A DNA stretch of 64,000 bases, from positions 310,001-374,000 of the forward strand of contig NZ_JAAGLT010000005.1 in assembly GCF_010548275.1 (NCBI RefSeq), written 5' to 3'. Position numbers and translations under genes: made by a program. Position 1 is the stretch's first letter. Every line of letters begins with the position of its first letter. Below the pieces are notes generated by a model. The model saw nothing but the letters and a program-made list of their open reading frames with translations. It did not search any database and was not told where the DNA came from. This document shows positions 1-9,631 of this stretch, piece after piece. This stretch comes from Streptomyces sp. SID12488. GTDB taxonomy: Bacteria; Actinomycetota; Actinomycetes; Streptomycetales; Streptomycetaceae.

Positions 1-1018
1 CGGTGATGGTGGCCGGGACCAGCGAGTAGAGCGGCTGGGCCTCGTCGCCGTACACCTTGGAGACAAGTTCGGGGCGATTGATGATCTGGGCCATCGCCTG
101 GCGGACCGCTTTCGTCTTCACCGTCGGAGCGTCGGTGTTGAAGGCGAGGTAGCGGATTTCGAGACCGGGCATCTCGACGAGGTCGATGTCTCCGGTCGAG
201 TCGTCGTCGAGCTTTCTGATCTGCTCGGGCGACATCGCGCGGGTCATCAGGTCGATGTCGCCCTTGGAGAGCGCGGTGCCCATGGCGGCGGCGTCCTCGA
301 AGGAACGCATTTCGACCTTGTCGTTCTTGGGCGTCAACTGCCCCTTGTAATACGAGTTCTTGGTGAAGACGGCCTTGACGAGTTCGTCGTTCTTGACCTC
401 GGCGTGGAGCGTGTACGGGCCGGAGCCGTCGACGTCGAAGCCGTCCCGCAGCTTGTCCTTGTCGTAGTCGTCCGGGTTGACGATGCCGGCGACCGGGGTG
501 GACAGCTTGAACGGGAAGGTGGCGTCGGCGGTCTTGAGGTGGAAGATGACCTCGCGGTCGCCCTGGGTCTCGACGGTGTCGATCGTGGACAGCAGGGCGA
601 ACACACCGCTGTCGGCCTGGATCCGCAGGGCCCGGTCGATGGAGAACTTCACGTCGGACGCCTTGACGGCCTCGCCGTTGGAGAACTTGAGGTCCTTGCG
701 CAGCATGCAGACGTAGCGCTCGTTGCCGCTGTCCGTGAACCCGCACTTCTCGGCGGCCTCGGGCACCGGTTCGCCGTCGCCGCGCGGCTGGACCATGAGG
801 GTCTGCACGGTCTGGCGCAGGATGTTCCAGGTGCCGACGTCGTAGGCGTAGGCCGGGTCGATCGGCGCCGGGGCCTCCTTCGAGGCGGTGAACCGGTCCG
901 TGGTGCCGACGACGATCGCGTCGCCGCTGCTGCTCCCGCCGTCCACTCCGCCGCAGGCGGCCAGCACCGGAGCGAGCAGGCCGACCACTGTCGGCAGCAC
1001 CAAAGTCTTGCGGTTCAT
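1..1018 (-). CDS. ABC transporter substrate-binding lipoprotein, family 5 (3' end missing)
   Basis: The first 339 residues of a peptide/nickel-type extracellular solute-binding protein; the rest lies beyond the window edge. The N-terminus is a lipoprotein signal ending in the lipobox LAAC, so the mature protein should be tethered outside the membrane. Segments such as LKFSNGEAVKASDVKFSIDR and the later AVRQAMAQIINR are typical of the SBP_bac_5 (DppA/OppA) family. The ATG at 1018 is preceded by a GGAG about 10 bases away. It probably delivers oligopeptides to an ABC importer encoded to the left; the ligand cannot be told from this fragment. Confidence 0.85.
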   Translation of the reverse strand, partial: MNRKTLVLPTVVGLLAPVLAACGGVDGGSSSGDAIVVGTTDRFTASKEAPAPIDPAYAYDVGTWNILRQTVQTLMVQPRGDGEPVPEAAEKCGFTDSGNERYVCMLRKDLKFSNGEAVKASDVKFSIDRALRIQADSGVFALLSTIDTVETQGDREVIFHLKTADATFPFKLSTPVAGIVNPDDYDKDKLRDGFDVDGSGPYTLHAEVKNDELVKAVFTKNSYYKGQLTPKNDKVEMRSFEDAAAMGTALSKGDIDLMTRAMSPEQIRKLDDDSTGDIDLVEMPGLEIRYLAFNTDAPTVKTKAVRQAMAQIINRPELVSKVYGDEAQPLYSLVPATIT

Positions 1019-1493
1019 GCTCGGGGTTCTCCAGGCTGTCGATCCCAGGGACCCGGCGGGCGTGGGGTGGTGCGCGCGGGCAAGGGATTGTGGCGATGTT
1101 CTCCCAACGAGATTAGTCCGGACCGCGGAGGGGCCCGCATGCAGCCGGAGTTGGGGGTTCATCACGCTGCGGAACCGGGTGTGGACGCACCGAAAAAACC
1201 GACAGGGGAAGGATTCCGCGCAGGCTCCCCCCAAACGGGACACAAGGGCATGCCGCGAGTCCCCGAACGAGGTGCATGTACACGGCACTTGTCGTTTGTC
1301 GAGCCCCTGTCGCGTGGCGAACCTCACACACTCGGAAGTGGCGGCACTTACGTGAATTCACCGTCGACAGAGATCAACAAGGGGTCGCAATTCTCATTTG
1401 ATGGCCTGCCCGTTCATCCGCGCGTTATCCCGCATTCGATCGGGCACACTCGGTAAACGCGTCAGCGCATTTCCGTAATCATCCGTTCGCCCG
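1019..1493. other. Intergenic region without a gene
   Basis: No reading frame here has Streptomyces codon bias or a ribosome binding site. The stretch is less GC-rich than its neighbours, especially 1340-1460, and must carry the promoter of the minus-strand binding-protein gene. A TAATCT hexamer read on the minus strand near 1110 is a weak -10 candidate. No clear terminator hairpin was found after the HAD gene. Confidence 0.5.
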
Positions 1494-2192
1494 TCAGCCG
1501 TTCCTCATCAGGCCGTGCAGAAAGGGCAGGTCGACTTCTTCCAGCGAGGTCACGATCGTGCGGCGTGCACCGGGGGCGATGGGCGCGACCGACGGCACGG
1601 CCACGACATGGCAGCCGGCGGCCTCGGCAGCCGCGACCCCGGTGGCCGTGTCCTCGACGACGGCGCATCTCACCGGGTCGGCGCCGAGTCGGGCGGCGGC
1701 GATCAGATAGGGGTCGGGGTAGGGCTTCGTACGCTCCACCTCGTCGCCCGCGATGCTCAGGGCGAAGTGCTGCGGGCCCAGGGAGGCCAGGACGCGGTCG
1801 ATGATCCGGCGGTGCGAGGCGGAGACGAGGGCCGTCGGGATCTCGTGCGCGGAGAGTTCGGCGAGGAGACGGGCGGCGCCCGGCATCAGGGGCAGGGCGT
1901 GGCCGATCCGGTCCTCGAAGCCGTCGTTGAGCAGGACCGAGAGTTCGGCGAAGGTGATGTCGGCGCCGGTGGCCTCGATGAGGAACCCGGCGCTGCGGGT
2001 CATGGGGCCGCCGACCACGACGTGCCGCCAGGAGTCGTCGAGGGCGTGCCCGAGGCCGGCGAAGATCTCGACCTCGACGTCCCACCAGAAGCCCTCGGTG
2101 TCCACCAGGGTGCCGTCCATGTCGAGGAGTACGGCCTGCAGTGCTGAGCCTTCGGCCGAACGGGTGCCGAGCGCGGGGATCGTGCTGGTCAT
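1494..2192 (-). CDS. HAD-superfamily phosphatase (beta-phosphoglucomutase-like)
   Basis: 232-residue haloacid dehalogenase hydrolase. Motif I is LLDMDGTLVDTE near residue 20 (nucleophile and acid/base Asp), the motif II region is TALVSAS, and motif III/IV is seen as KPYPDPYL followed by VVEDTATGVAAAEAAG. The cap lies between motifs I and II, as in the phosphoglycolate/beta-phosphoglucomutase subgroup. The start at 2192 is chosen because a strong AAGGAGG lies just upstream. It follows metH in the same direction, separated by a perfect hairpin, so cotranscription is uncertain. Substrate unknown. Confidence 0.85.
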   Translation of the reverse strand: MTSTIPALGTRSAEGSALQAVLLDMDGTLVDTEGFWWDVEVEIFAGLGHALDDSWRHVVVGGPMTRSAGFLIEATGADITFAELSVLLNDGFEDRIGHALPLMPGAARLLAELSAHEIPTALVSASHRRIIDRVLASLGPQHFALSIAGDEVERTKPYPDPYLIAAARLGADPVRCAVVEDTATGVAAAEAAGCHVVAVPSVAPIAPGARRTIVTSLEEVDLPFLHGLMRNG

Positions 2193-2219
2193 CCTGGCGC
2201 ACCTCCTTGAGGGACGATC

Positions 2220-2258
2220 AGGCCGGTTGCCCCTGAGTGCACAGAGGGCAACCGGCCT
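2220..2258 (-). terminator. Hairpin between metH and the HAD gene
   Basis: Perfect 13-bp inverted repeat (AGGCCGGTTGCCC and its complement) with a 13-base loop. It lies after the metH stop and about 28 bases upstream of the HAD start. No U-tract follows, so it could be a weak terminator, an mRNA-stabilising 3' end or an attenuator for the HAD gene. Confidence 0.6.
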
Positions 2259-2308
2259 GCGGTGGACCGTCAAGTGTACGTCTTGTCCGATCAACGTGCG
2301 CTGGAAGC

Positions 2309-5300
2309 TCAGCGGGCGTTGAAGTACTTCGCCTCGGGGTGGTGGATGACGATGGCGTCGGTGGACTGTTCGGGGTGGAGCTGGAACTCCTCGGAGAGGT
2401 GGACGCCGATGCGCTCGGGCTCGAGGAGGTCGGCAATCTTGGCGCGGTCCTCCAGGTCGGGGCAGGCGCCGTAGCCGAGGGAGAAACGGGCTCCCCGGTA
2501 CTTGAGGGCGAACATGTCCTCGACGTCGGCGGGGTCCTCGCCGGCGAAGCCCAGTTCGGAGCGGACGCGTGCGTGCCAGTACTCGGCGAGGGCCTCGGCC
2601 AACTGGACGGACAGGCCGTGCAGTTCGAGGTAGTCGCGGTAGGAGTTCGACTCGAAGAGCTTGGCGGTCTCCTCGCCGATCCGGTTGCCGACGGTGACGA
2701 TCTGGAGGCCGACCACGTCCGTCTCGCCGGACTCCTCCGGGCGGAAGAAGTCGGCCAGACACAGGCGGCGGCCACGGCGCTGGCGCGGGAACGTGAAGCG
2801 CGTGCGCTCGTTGCCCTCGTCGTCGAGGATGATCAGGTCGTCGTCCTTGGAGACGCACGGGAAGTAGCCGTAGACGACGGCCGCCTCCAGCAGGCTCTCC
2901 GTCTGGAGCTTGTCCAGGAGGCCGCGCAGCCGAGGGCGGCCCTCGGTCTCGGCCAGTTCCTCGTAGGTCGGGCCGTCGCCGGTGCGGGCCTGCTTGAGGC
3001 CCCACTGGCCCTTGAAGAGGGCGCCCTCGTCGAGCCAGCTCGCGTACTCCTTGAGCTGGATGCCCTTGATCACGCGGGTGCCCCGGAAGGGTGGGGTGGG
3101 GACGGGGTTGTCGATGGCGACGTCGGAGCGGACGTGGCCTTCCTCGGGGCGTTCCTCGACCTCTGCGGCGGCTGTGGTGGCGCGGACGCGGCGCTGCTTG
3201 AGCTCGGGCAGCTTGGCGCCGGGGACGCCGCGCTTGACGCCGATCAGGGCGTCCATCAGGCGCAGGCCCTCGAAGGCGTCGCGGGCGTATCGGACCTCGC
3301 CCTCGTAGATCTCGTGCAGGTCCTGCTCGACGTAGGCGCGGGTGAGGGCCGCGCCGCCGAGGATCACCGGGTAGTCGGCGGCCAGTTTGCGCTGGTTGAG
3401 CTCCTGGAGGTTCTCCTTCATGATCACCGTGGACTTGACCAGGAGTCCGGACATGCCGATGACGTCGGCCTTGTGCTCCTGCGCGGCTTCGAGGATCGCG
3501 GAGACCGGCTGCTTGATGCCGATGTTGACGACGTTGTAGCCGTTGTTGGTGAGGATGATGTCGACGAGGTTCTTGCCGATGTCATGGACGTCGCCGCGGA
3601 CCGTGGCGAGCACGATGGTGCCCTTGCCGTCGTCGTCCGTCTTCTCCATGTGCGGTTCGAGATGGGCGACCGCCGTCTTCATCACCTCGGCGGACTGCAG
3701 GACGAACGGGAGCTGCATCTGGCCGGAGCCGAAGAGCTCGCCGACGACCTTCATGCCCTCCAGGAGGGTGTCGTTGACGATGTCGAGGGCGGGGCGGGTC
3801 GTCAGTGCCTCGTCGAGGTCGGCCTCCAGGCCGTTCTTCTCGCCGTCGATGATGCGGCGCTGCAGTCGCTCGTCCAGCGGGAGCGCGAGGAGTTCCTCGG
3901 CGCGGCCGTCCTTCATCGACTTGGTGTTGACGCCCTCGAAGAGGGCCATCAGCTTCTGCAGCGGGTCGTAGCCCTCGGCCCGCCGGTCGTGGATCAGGTC
4001 GAGGGCGGTGGCCACCTCCTCGTCGCTGAAGCGGGCGATGGGGAGGATCTTCGAGGCGTGGACGATCGCCGAGTCCAGACCGGCCTTGACACACTCGTCG
4101 AGGAAGACGGAGTTCAGCAGGATACGGGCGGCCGGGTTCAGGCCGAAGGAGATGTTCGACAGGCCGAGGGTGGTCTGTACGTCCGGGTGGCGGCGCTTGA
4201 GCTCGCGGATCGACTCGATCGTGGCGATGCCGTCCTTGCGGGACTCCTCCTGGCCGGTGCAGATGGTGAAGGTGAGGGTGTCGATGAGGATGTCCGACTC
4301 GTGGATCCCCCAGTTCGTCGTCAGGTCCTCGATCAGGCGCTCGGCGATGGCGACCTTGTGCTCGACGGTGCGGGCCTGGCCCTCCTCGTCGATGGTGAGC
4401 GCGATGAGCGCGGCGCCGTGCTCCTGGGCCAGCTTGGTGACCTTGGCGAAGCGGGACTCCGGTCCGTCGCCGTCCTCGTAGTTCACCGAGTTGATGACGG
4501 CCCGGCCGCCGAGCTTCTCCAGGCCTGCCCGCAGGACGGGAACCTCGGTGGAGTCGAGCACGATCGGCAGCGTGGAGGCGGTGGCGAAGCGGCCCGCGAG
4601 CTCCTCCATGTCGGCGACGCCGTCGCGGCCGACGTAGTCCACGCAGAGGTCGAGCATGTGCGCGCCCTCGCGGATCTGGTCGCGGGCCATCTCGACGCAG
4701 TCGTCCCAGCGGCCGTCGAGCATGGCCTCGCGGAACTTCTTGGAGCCGTTGGCGTTGGTGCGCTCGCCGATCGCCATGTAGGCGGTGTCCTGGCGGAACG
4801 GGACTGTCTGGTAGAGCGAGGCGGCGCCGGGCTCGGGCTGGGGGCGGCGCTCGACGGGCGTGGCACTGCGCACGCGCTCCACGAGCTTTCGCAGGTGCTC
4901 CGGGGTGGTACCGCAACAGCCGCCGACCAGGTTCAGTCCGTAGTCGTGCACGAAGGTGTCCTGGGCGTCCGCCAGTCCCTCGGGGTCGAGCGGGAAGTGG
5001 GCGCCGTCCTTGGTGAGGATCGGCAGGCCCGCGTTGGGCATGCAGAGCAGCGGGGTGCGCGAGTGGCGGGACAGATAGCGCAGGTGCTCGCTCATCTCGG
5101 CGGGGCCGGTCGAGCAGTTCAGGCCGATCATGTCGATGCCGAGCGGTTCGAGCGCGGTCAGCGCTGCGCCGATCTCCGAGCCGAGGAGCATCGTGCCGGT
5201 CGTCTCGAAGGCCATCGAGACCAGCAGGGGTACGTCGAGGCCGGTGGCCTCCATGGCGCGGCGGGCGCCCACGATCGACGACTTCGTCTGGAGGAGGTCC

Positions 5301-5827
5301 TGCGTGGTCTCCACGATCAGGGCATCGGCGCCGCCGGCCAGGAGTCCCTCGGCGTTCGCCTGGAAGCCGTCGCGGAGGGTGAGGTAGTCGATGTGCCCCA
5401 GGGACGGCAGCTTGGTGCCGGGACCGATCGAGCCGAGGACCCAGCGCTGGCGGCCGTCGCGGGCGCCGAACTCGTCGGCGGTCTCGCGGGCGATGCGGGC
5501 ACCGGACTCGGACAGCTCGTACACGCGCTCGGCGATGTCGTACTCGGCCGCGGCCGTGTGGTTCGCGCCGAAGGTGTTCGTCTCGACGCAGTCCACGCCC
5601 ACCGAGAAGTACGCCTCGTGCACGGTGCGGACGATGTCGGGGCGGGTGACGTTCAGGATCTCGTTGCAGCCTTCGAGGTTCTCGAAGTCCTCGAGCGTGG
5701 GGTCCTGCGCCTGCAGCATGGTGCCCATCGCACCGTCGGCCACCACCACTCGGGTGGCGAGTGCGTCCCGGAGGGCGGACACACGGGTCCTGCTGTCGTT
5801 GGAAGGGGCGGACGGCGAGGCGGCCAT
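2309..5827 (-). CDS. metH: Cobalamin-dependent methionine synthase
   Basis: 1172-residue MetH. It transfers the methyl group of 5-methyltetrahydrofolate to homocysteine through methylcobalamin in the cytoplasm. All four modules are visible: the N-terminal homocysteine/zinc domain with GGCCGTTPEHLR near residue 304, the pterin-binding domain beginning around AIGERTNANGSKKF, the B12 domain with DVHDIGKNLV near residue 746 (base-off His), and the C-terminal AdoMet activation domain to the end. Length matches the family. The ATG at 5827 has AGGGAG upstream and begins MAASPS. It is divergent from gylR. No cobalamin riboswitch was recognised in its leader. Confidence 0.97.
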   Translation of the reverse strand: MAASPSAPSNDSRTRVSALRDALATRVVVADGAMGTMLQAQDPTLEDFENLEGCNEILNVTRPDIVRTVHEAYFSVGVDCVETNTFGANHTAAAEYDIAERVYELSESGARIARETADEFGARDGRQRWVLGSIGPGTKLPSLGHIDYLTLRDGFQANAEGLLAGGADALIVETTQDLLQTKSSIVGARRAMEATGLDVPLLVSMAFETTGTMLLGSEIGAALTALEPLGIDMIGLNCSTGPAEMSEHLRYLSRHSRTPLLCMPNAGLPILTKDGAHFPLDPEGLADAQDTFVHDYGLNLVGGCCGTTPEHLRKLVERVRSATPVERRPQPEPGAASLYQTVPFRQDTAYMAIGERTNANGSKKFREAMLDGRWDDCVEMARDQIREGAHMLDLCVDYVGRDGVADMEELAGRFATASTLPIVLDSTEVPVLRAGLEKLGGRAVINSVNYEDGDGPESRFAKVTKLAQEHGAALIALTIDEEGQARTVEHKVAIAERLIEDLTTNWGIHESDILIDTLTFTICTGQEESRKDGIATIESIRELKRRHPDVQTTLGLSNISFGLNPAARILLNSVFLDECVKAGLDSAIVHASKILPIARFSDEEVATALDLIHDRRAEGYDPLQKLMALFEGVNTKSMKDGRAEELLALPLDERLQRRIIDGEKNGLEADLDEALTTRPALDIVNDTLLEGMKVVGELFGSGQMQLPFVLQSAEVMKTAVAHLEPHMEKTDDDGKGTIVLATVRGDVHDIGKNLVDIILTNNGYNVVNIGIKQPVSAILEAAQEHKADVIGMSGLLVKSTVIMKENLQELNQRKLAADYPVILGGAALTRAYVEQDLHEIYEGEVRYARDAFEGLRLMDALIGVKRGVPGAKLPELKQRRVRATTAAAEVEERPEEGHVRSDVAIDNPVPTPPFRGTRVIKGIQLKEYASWLDEGALFKGQWGLKQARTGDGPTYEELAETEGRPRLRGLLDKLQTESLLEAAVVYGYFPCVSKDDDLIILDDEGNERTRFTFPRQRRGRRLCLADFFRPEESGETDVVGLQIVTVGNRIGEETAKLFESNSYRDYLELHGLSVQLAEALAEYWHARVRSELGFAGEDPADVEDMFALKYRGARFSLGYGACPDLEDRAKIADLLEPERIGVHLSEEFQLHPEQSTDAIVIHHPEAKYFNAR

Positions 5828-6135
5828 GTAAGGGCTCCCTGGAGTGCGACGGCTGTCGGCTTTGCGGCTTCTTTGGAGAAGGCGCACGCGGCCAGGGTAG
5901 CCCGCTGCGGGGCCGTATGGTCAGGGCGTCCACGGGACGGACCTTCGTGGCGTGTGTGCCGTGGCCGAAAGCCACCTGGTGTACGCAGTGGATCCACCCG
6001 GATGTACGCGGGATGTAACAGGTGTCGACGAGCCATTGGCGGGTGGTCGACATGGACCGGTAGTGTTCGACATTGCCGAACGGCGGCAGCGAGCGCCGGG
6101 TGCGGGCGGTCGAAGGGGACGGAGGCAGGACGGCG
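5828..6135. promoter_or_regulatory. Divergent metH/gylR promoter region
   Basis: 308 bases between divergent starts, serving both genes. The gylR-proximal part holds two GylR-like half-operators (6045-6081). The metH-proximal part shows no clear operator or riboswitch. Confidence 0.6.
6045..6081. promoter_or_regulatory. Putative GylR operator pair upstream of gylR
   Basis: GTTCGACATTGCCGAAC at 6065-6081 is a near-palindrome. GGTCGACATGGACCGG at 6045-6060 repeats its left half 20 bases away, two helical turns. A third TCGAC occurs at 6025. The same 17-base motif recurs before glpF at 7105-7121. GylR is known in Streptomyces to control itself and the glycerol operon, so these are its likely sites. 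Confidence 0.7.
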
Positions 6136-6900
6136 ATGGCACGGAACATCCAGTCGCTCGAACGGGCGGCGGCGATGCTGCGGCTCCTCGCGGGCGGCGA
6201 GCGTCGGCTCGGCCTCTCGGACATCGCCTCGTCCCTCGGCCTCGCCAAAGGCACCGCCCACGGCATCCTGCGCACCCTCCAGCACGAGGGCTTCGTCGAG
6301 CAGGAGGCCGCGTCCGGGCGCTATCAGCTGGGCGCCGAACTGCTGCGTCTGGGCACCACCTATCTGGACGTCCACGAGCTGCGCGCGCGTGCCCTGGTGT
6401 GGACCGACGACCTGGCCCGCTCCAGCGGCGAGAGCGTCCACCTGGGCGTCCTGCACCAACGGGGCGTGCTGATCGTTCACCACGTCTTCCGCCCCGACGA
6501 CAGCCGGCAGGTGCTGGAGGTCGGGGCCATGCAGCCCCTGCACTCCACAGCCCTGGGCAAGGTGCTGTCGGCCTACGACCCGGTCGCGCACAGCGAGGTC
6601 CTGGAGGCCGAGCGCAAGCCGTTCACCGACCGGACGATCAGCGACCTGGAGGGCTTCGAGGGCGTTCTGGACCTCACCCGCGCGCGCGGGTACGCGGCCG
6701 ACGTCGAGGAGACCTGGGAGGGCATCGCGTCCATCGCCGCGCCCATCCACGACCGGCGGCGGATGCCGGTCGGCGCGGTGGCCGTCACCGGCGCCGTGGA
6801 ACGGCTCCGCCGGGAGGGCGAGCTGCGCCCGGAGCTGATCGCGGCGGTGCGGGACTGCGCCCGCGCGGTGTCACGGGACCTGGGCGCCGGGCGGTTCTGA
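6136..6900 (+). CDS. gylR: IclR-family regulator of the glycerol operon
   Basis: 254 residues, the size expected of GylR. Residues about 5-65 form a winged helix-turn-helix (LGLSDIASSLGLAKGTAHGI) and the rest is the IclR effector domain (PLHSTALGKVLSAYDP, YAADVEETWEGIASIAAPI). GylR represses the glycerol genes and is released by a glycerol-derived inducer. The ATG at 6136 is chosen over upstream in-frame starts for its GGAGG and because the protein then begins at the conserved MARNIQSLERA. It lies directly upstream of glpFKD. Confidence 0.93.
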   Translation: MARNIQSLERAAAMLRLLAGGERRLGLSDIASSLGLAKGTAHGILRTLQHEGFVEQEAASGRYQLGAELLRLGTTYLDVHELRARALVWTDDLARSSGESVHLGVLHQRGVLIVHHVFRPDDSRQVLEVGAMQPLHSTALGKVLSAYDPVAHSEVLEAERKPFTDRTISDLEGFEGVLDLTRARGYAADVEETWEGIASIAAPIHDRRRMPVGAVAVTGAVERLRREGELRPELIAAVRDCARAVSRDLGAGRF

Positions 6901-6937
6901 GCCCTCGTACGAAATCTGAACCTTCTCACCAAAGCGG

Positions 6938-6968
6938 CCGGGACATCTTGGATGTTCCGGTCTTTTCG
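6938..6968 (+). terminator. Terminator after gylR
   Basis: A 10-bp stem (CCGGGACATC with GATGTTCCGG, one G-U pair) with a 3-base loop is followed by TCTTTTCG. This is the form of an intrinsic terminator and separates gylR from the glycerol operon promoter. Confidence 0.7.
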
Positions 6969-7204
6969 TGTGCGGGGCGTGTGCGGGCGGACGCGGGTTG
7001 CGACCGACTCAAGATCGATAGCTCACAGCAATCAATAACGATCGTGTTTTCGATAACAGAGCTCTTGACGTGCCTGTAACACCACGGCAAGACTCCCGTC
7101 CATCGGTCGACATTGTCGAACACTGACCGGCAATAGGCGTTAGAGTGTCACGACGCCAAGGGCCGGCAGCTCTCCCCCTGGAACGAAGGACAAAGGAGTC
7201 GCGG
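6969..7204 (+). promoter_or_regulatory. glpF promoter region
   Basis: AT-rich for this genome between 7010 and 7080. It contains a TTGACG at 7065-7070 that could be a -35 element; a matching -10 is not clear. The GylR-like palindrome follows at 7105-7121, well placed to block transcription. Confidence 0.5.
7105..7121. promoter_or_regulatory. Putative GylR operator of the glycerol operon
   Basis: GGTCGACATTGTCGAAC contains a perfect TCGACA-T-TGTCGA palindrome. It matches the gylR-proximal site at 6065-6081 at 15 of 17 positions, ending 83 bases before the glpF start. Confidence 0.75.
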
Positions 7205-7990
7205 GTGTCCAGCTCCGACATCTTCATCGGCGAGACCATAGGTACCGCCATACTCATCCTGCTCGGCGGCGGCGTCTGTGCCGCCGTCACGCTGAAGGCC
7301 TCCAAGGCCCGCAACGCCGGCTGGCTCGCCATCACCTTCGGGTGGGGTTTCGCCGTACTGACGGCCGTATACACCTCGGCGCCGCTCTCCGGCGCCCATC
7401 TCAACCCGGCCGTGACCCTCGCGCTCGCGCTCAAGAAGGACGGCATCGACTGGAGTGACGTCCCGATCTACTGGGGCGGGCAGCTGCTCGGCGCCATGAT
7501 CGGTGCGGCTCTGGTCTGGATCGTCTACTACGGCCAGTTCCTCGCGCACCTGACCGACGAGGAGATCGTCGGCAAGCCGCAGACCAAGGCCGTCGAGGCA
7601 CAGGAGAAGGGGGCCGGTCCGGTCCTGGGAATCTTCTCCACCGGCCCCGAGATCCGCGTCGCCTGGCAGAACATCGCCACCGAGGTCATCGGCACGGTCG
7701 TGCTGGTGCTCGCCGTCCTCACGCAGGGCCTCAACGACAGCGGCAAGGGCCTCGGTGTCCTGGGTGCCCTGATCACCTCTCTCGTCGTCGTCTCCATCGG
7801 TCTGTCCCTCGGCGGCCCGACCGGCTACGCGATCAACCCGGCCCGTGACCTCGGTCCGCGCATCGTGCACGCACTCCTGCCCCTGCCCAACAAGGGCGGC
7901 TCCGACTGGTCCTACGCCTGGATCCCGGTGATCGGTCCGCTGATCGGCGGCGCCATCGCTGCGGGCATCTACAACGTCGCTTTTGCTTAG
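7205..7990 (+). CDS. glpF: Glycerol facilitator (aquaglyceroporin)
   Basis: 261-residue major intrinsic protein that lets glycerol diffuse across the membrane. Both pore half-helices carry NPA boxes: [12 protein letters not shown] near residue 67 and [12 protein letters not shown] near residue 210, the latter with the Asp-Arg typical of glycerol channels. Six hydrophobic segments are evident. The GTG at 7205 is chosen because AAAGGAG lies about 8 bases upstream; an earlier ATG at 7145 would add a hydrophilic leader. First gene of glpF-glpK-glpD. Confidence 0.93.
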   Translation: MSSSDIFIGETIGTAILILLGGGVCAAVTLKASKARNAGWLAITFGWGFAVLTAVYTSAPLSGAHLNPAVTLALALKKDGIDWSDVPIYWGGQLLGAMIGAALVWIVYYGQFLAHLTDEEIVGKPQTKAVEAQEKGAGPVLGIFSTGPEIRVAWQNIATEVIGTVVLVLAVLTQGLNDSGKGLGVLGALITSLVVVSIGLSLGGPTGYAINPARDLGPRIVHALLPLPNKGGSDWSYAWIPVIGPLIGGAIAAGIYNVAFA

Positions 7991-8071
7991 AGCAGCCAGC
8001 ACAATCAACGCAGCCTTGAGCAGCAACGCCGTAAGCCAGTCCCTCACCCACGGACCTCTCAGGAGCACACA

Positions 8072-9622
<1,551 letters not shown>

Positions 9623-9631
9623 GAACCCCAC

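Noticed and set aside
404..1456. Long plus-strand open frame over the binding-protein gene.
   Set aside because: It is a shadow of high-GC DNA opposite a clear lipoprotein gene; its product is low-complexity with no domain.
5828..6020. Possible cobalamin riboswitch before metH.
   Set aside because: No B12-box-like sequence was found on the minus strand; metH enzymes use rather than save cobalamin.
2237..6472. 1411-codon plus-strand open frame antisense to metH.
   Set aside because: An antisense frame kept open by codon bias of metH; no domain or ribosome binding site.
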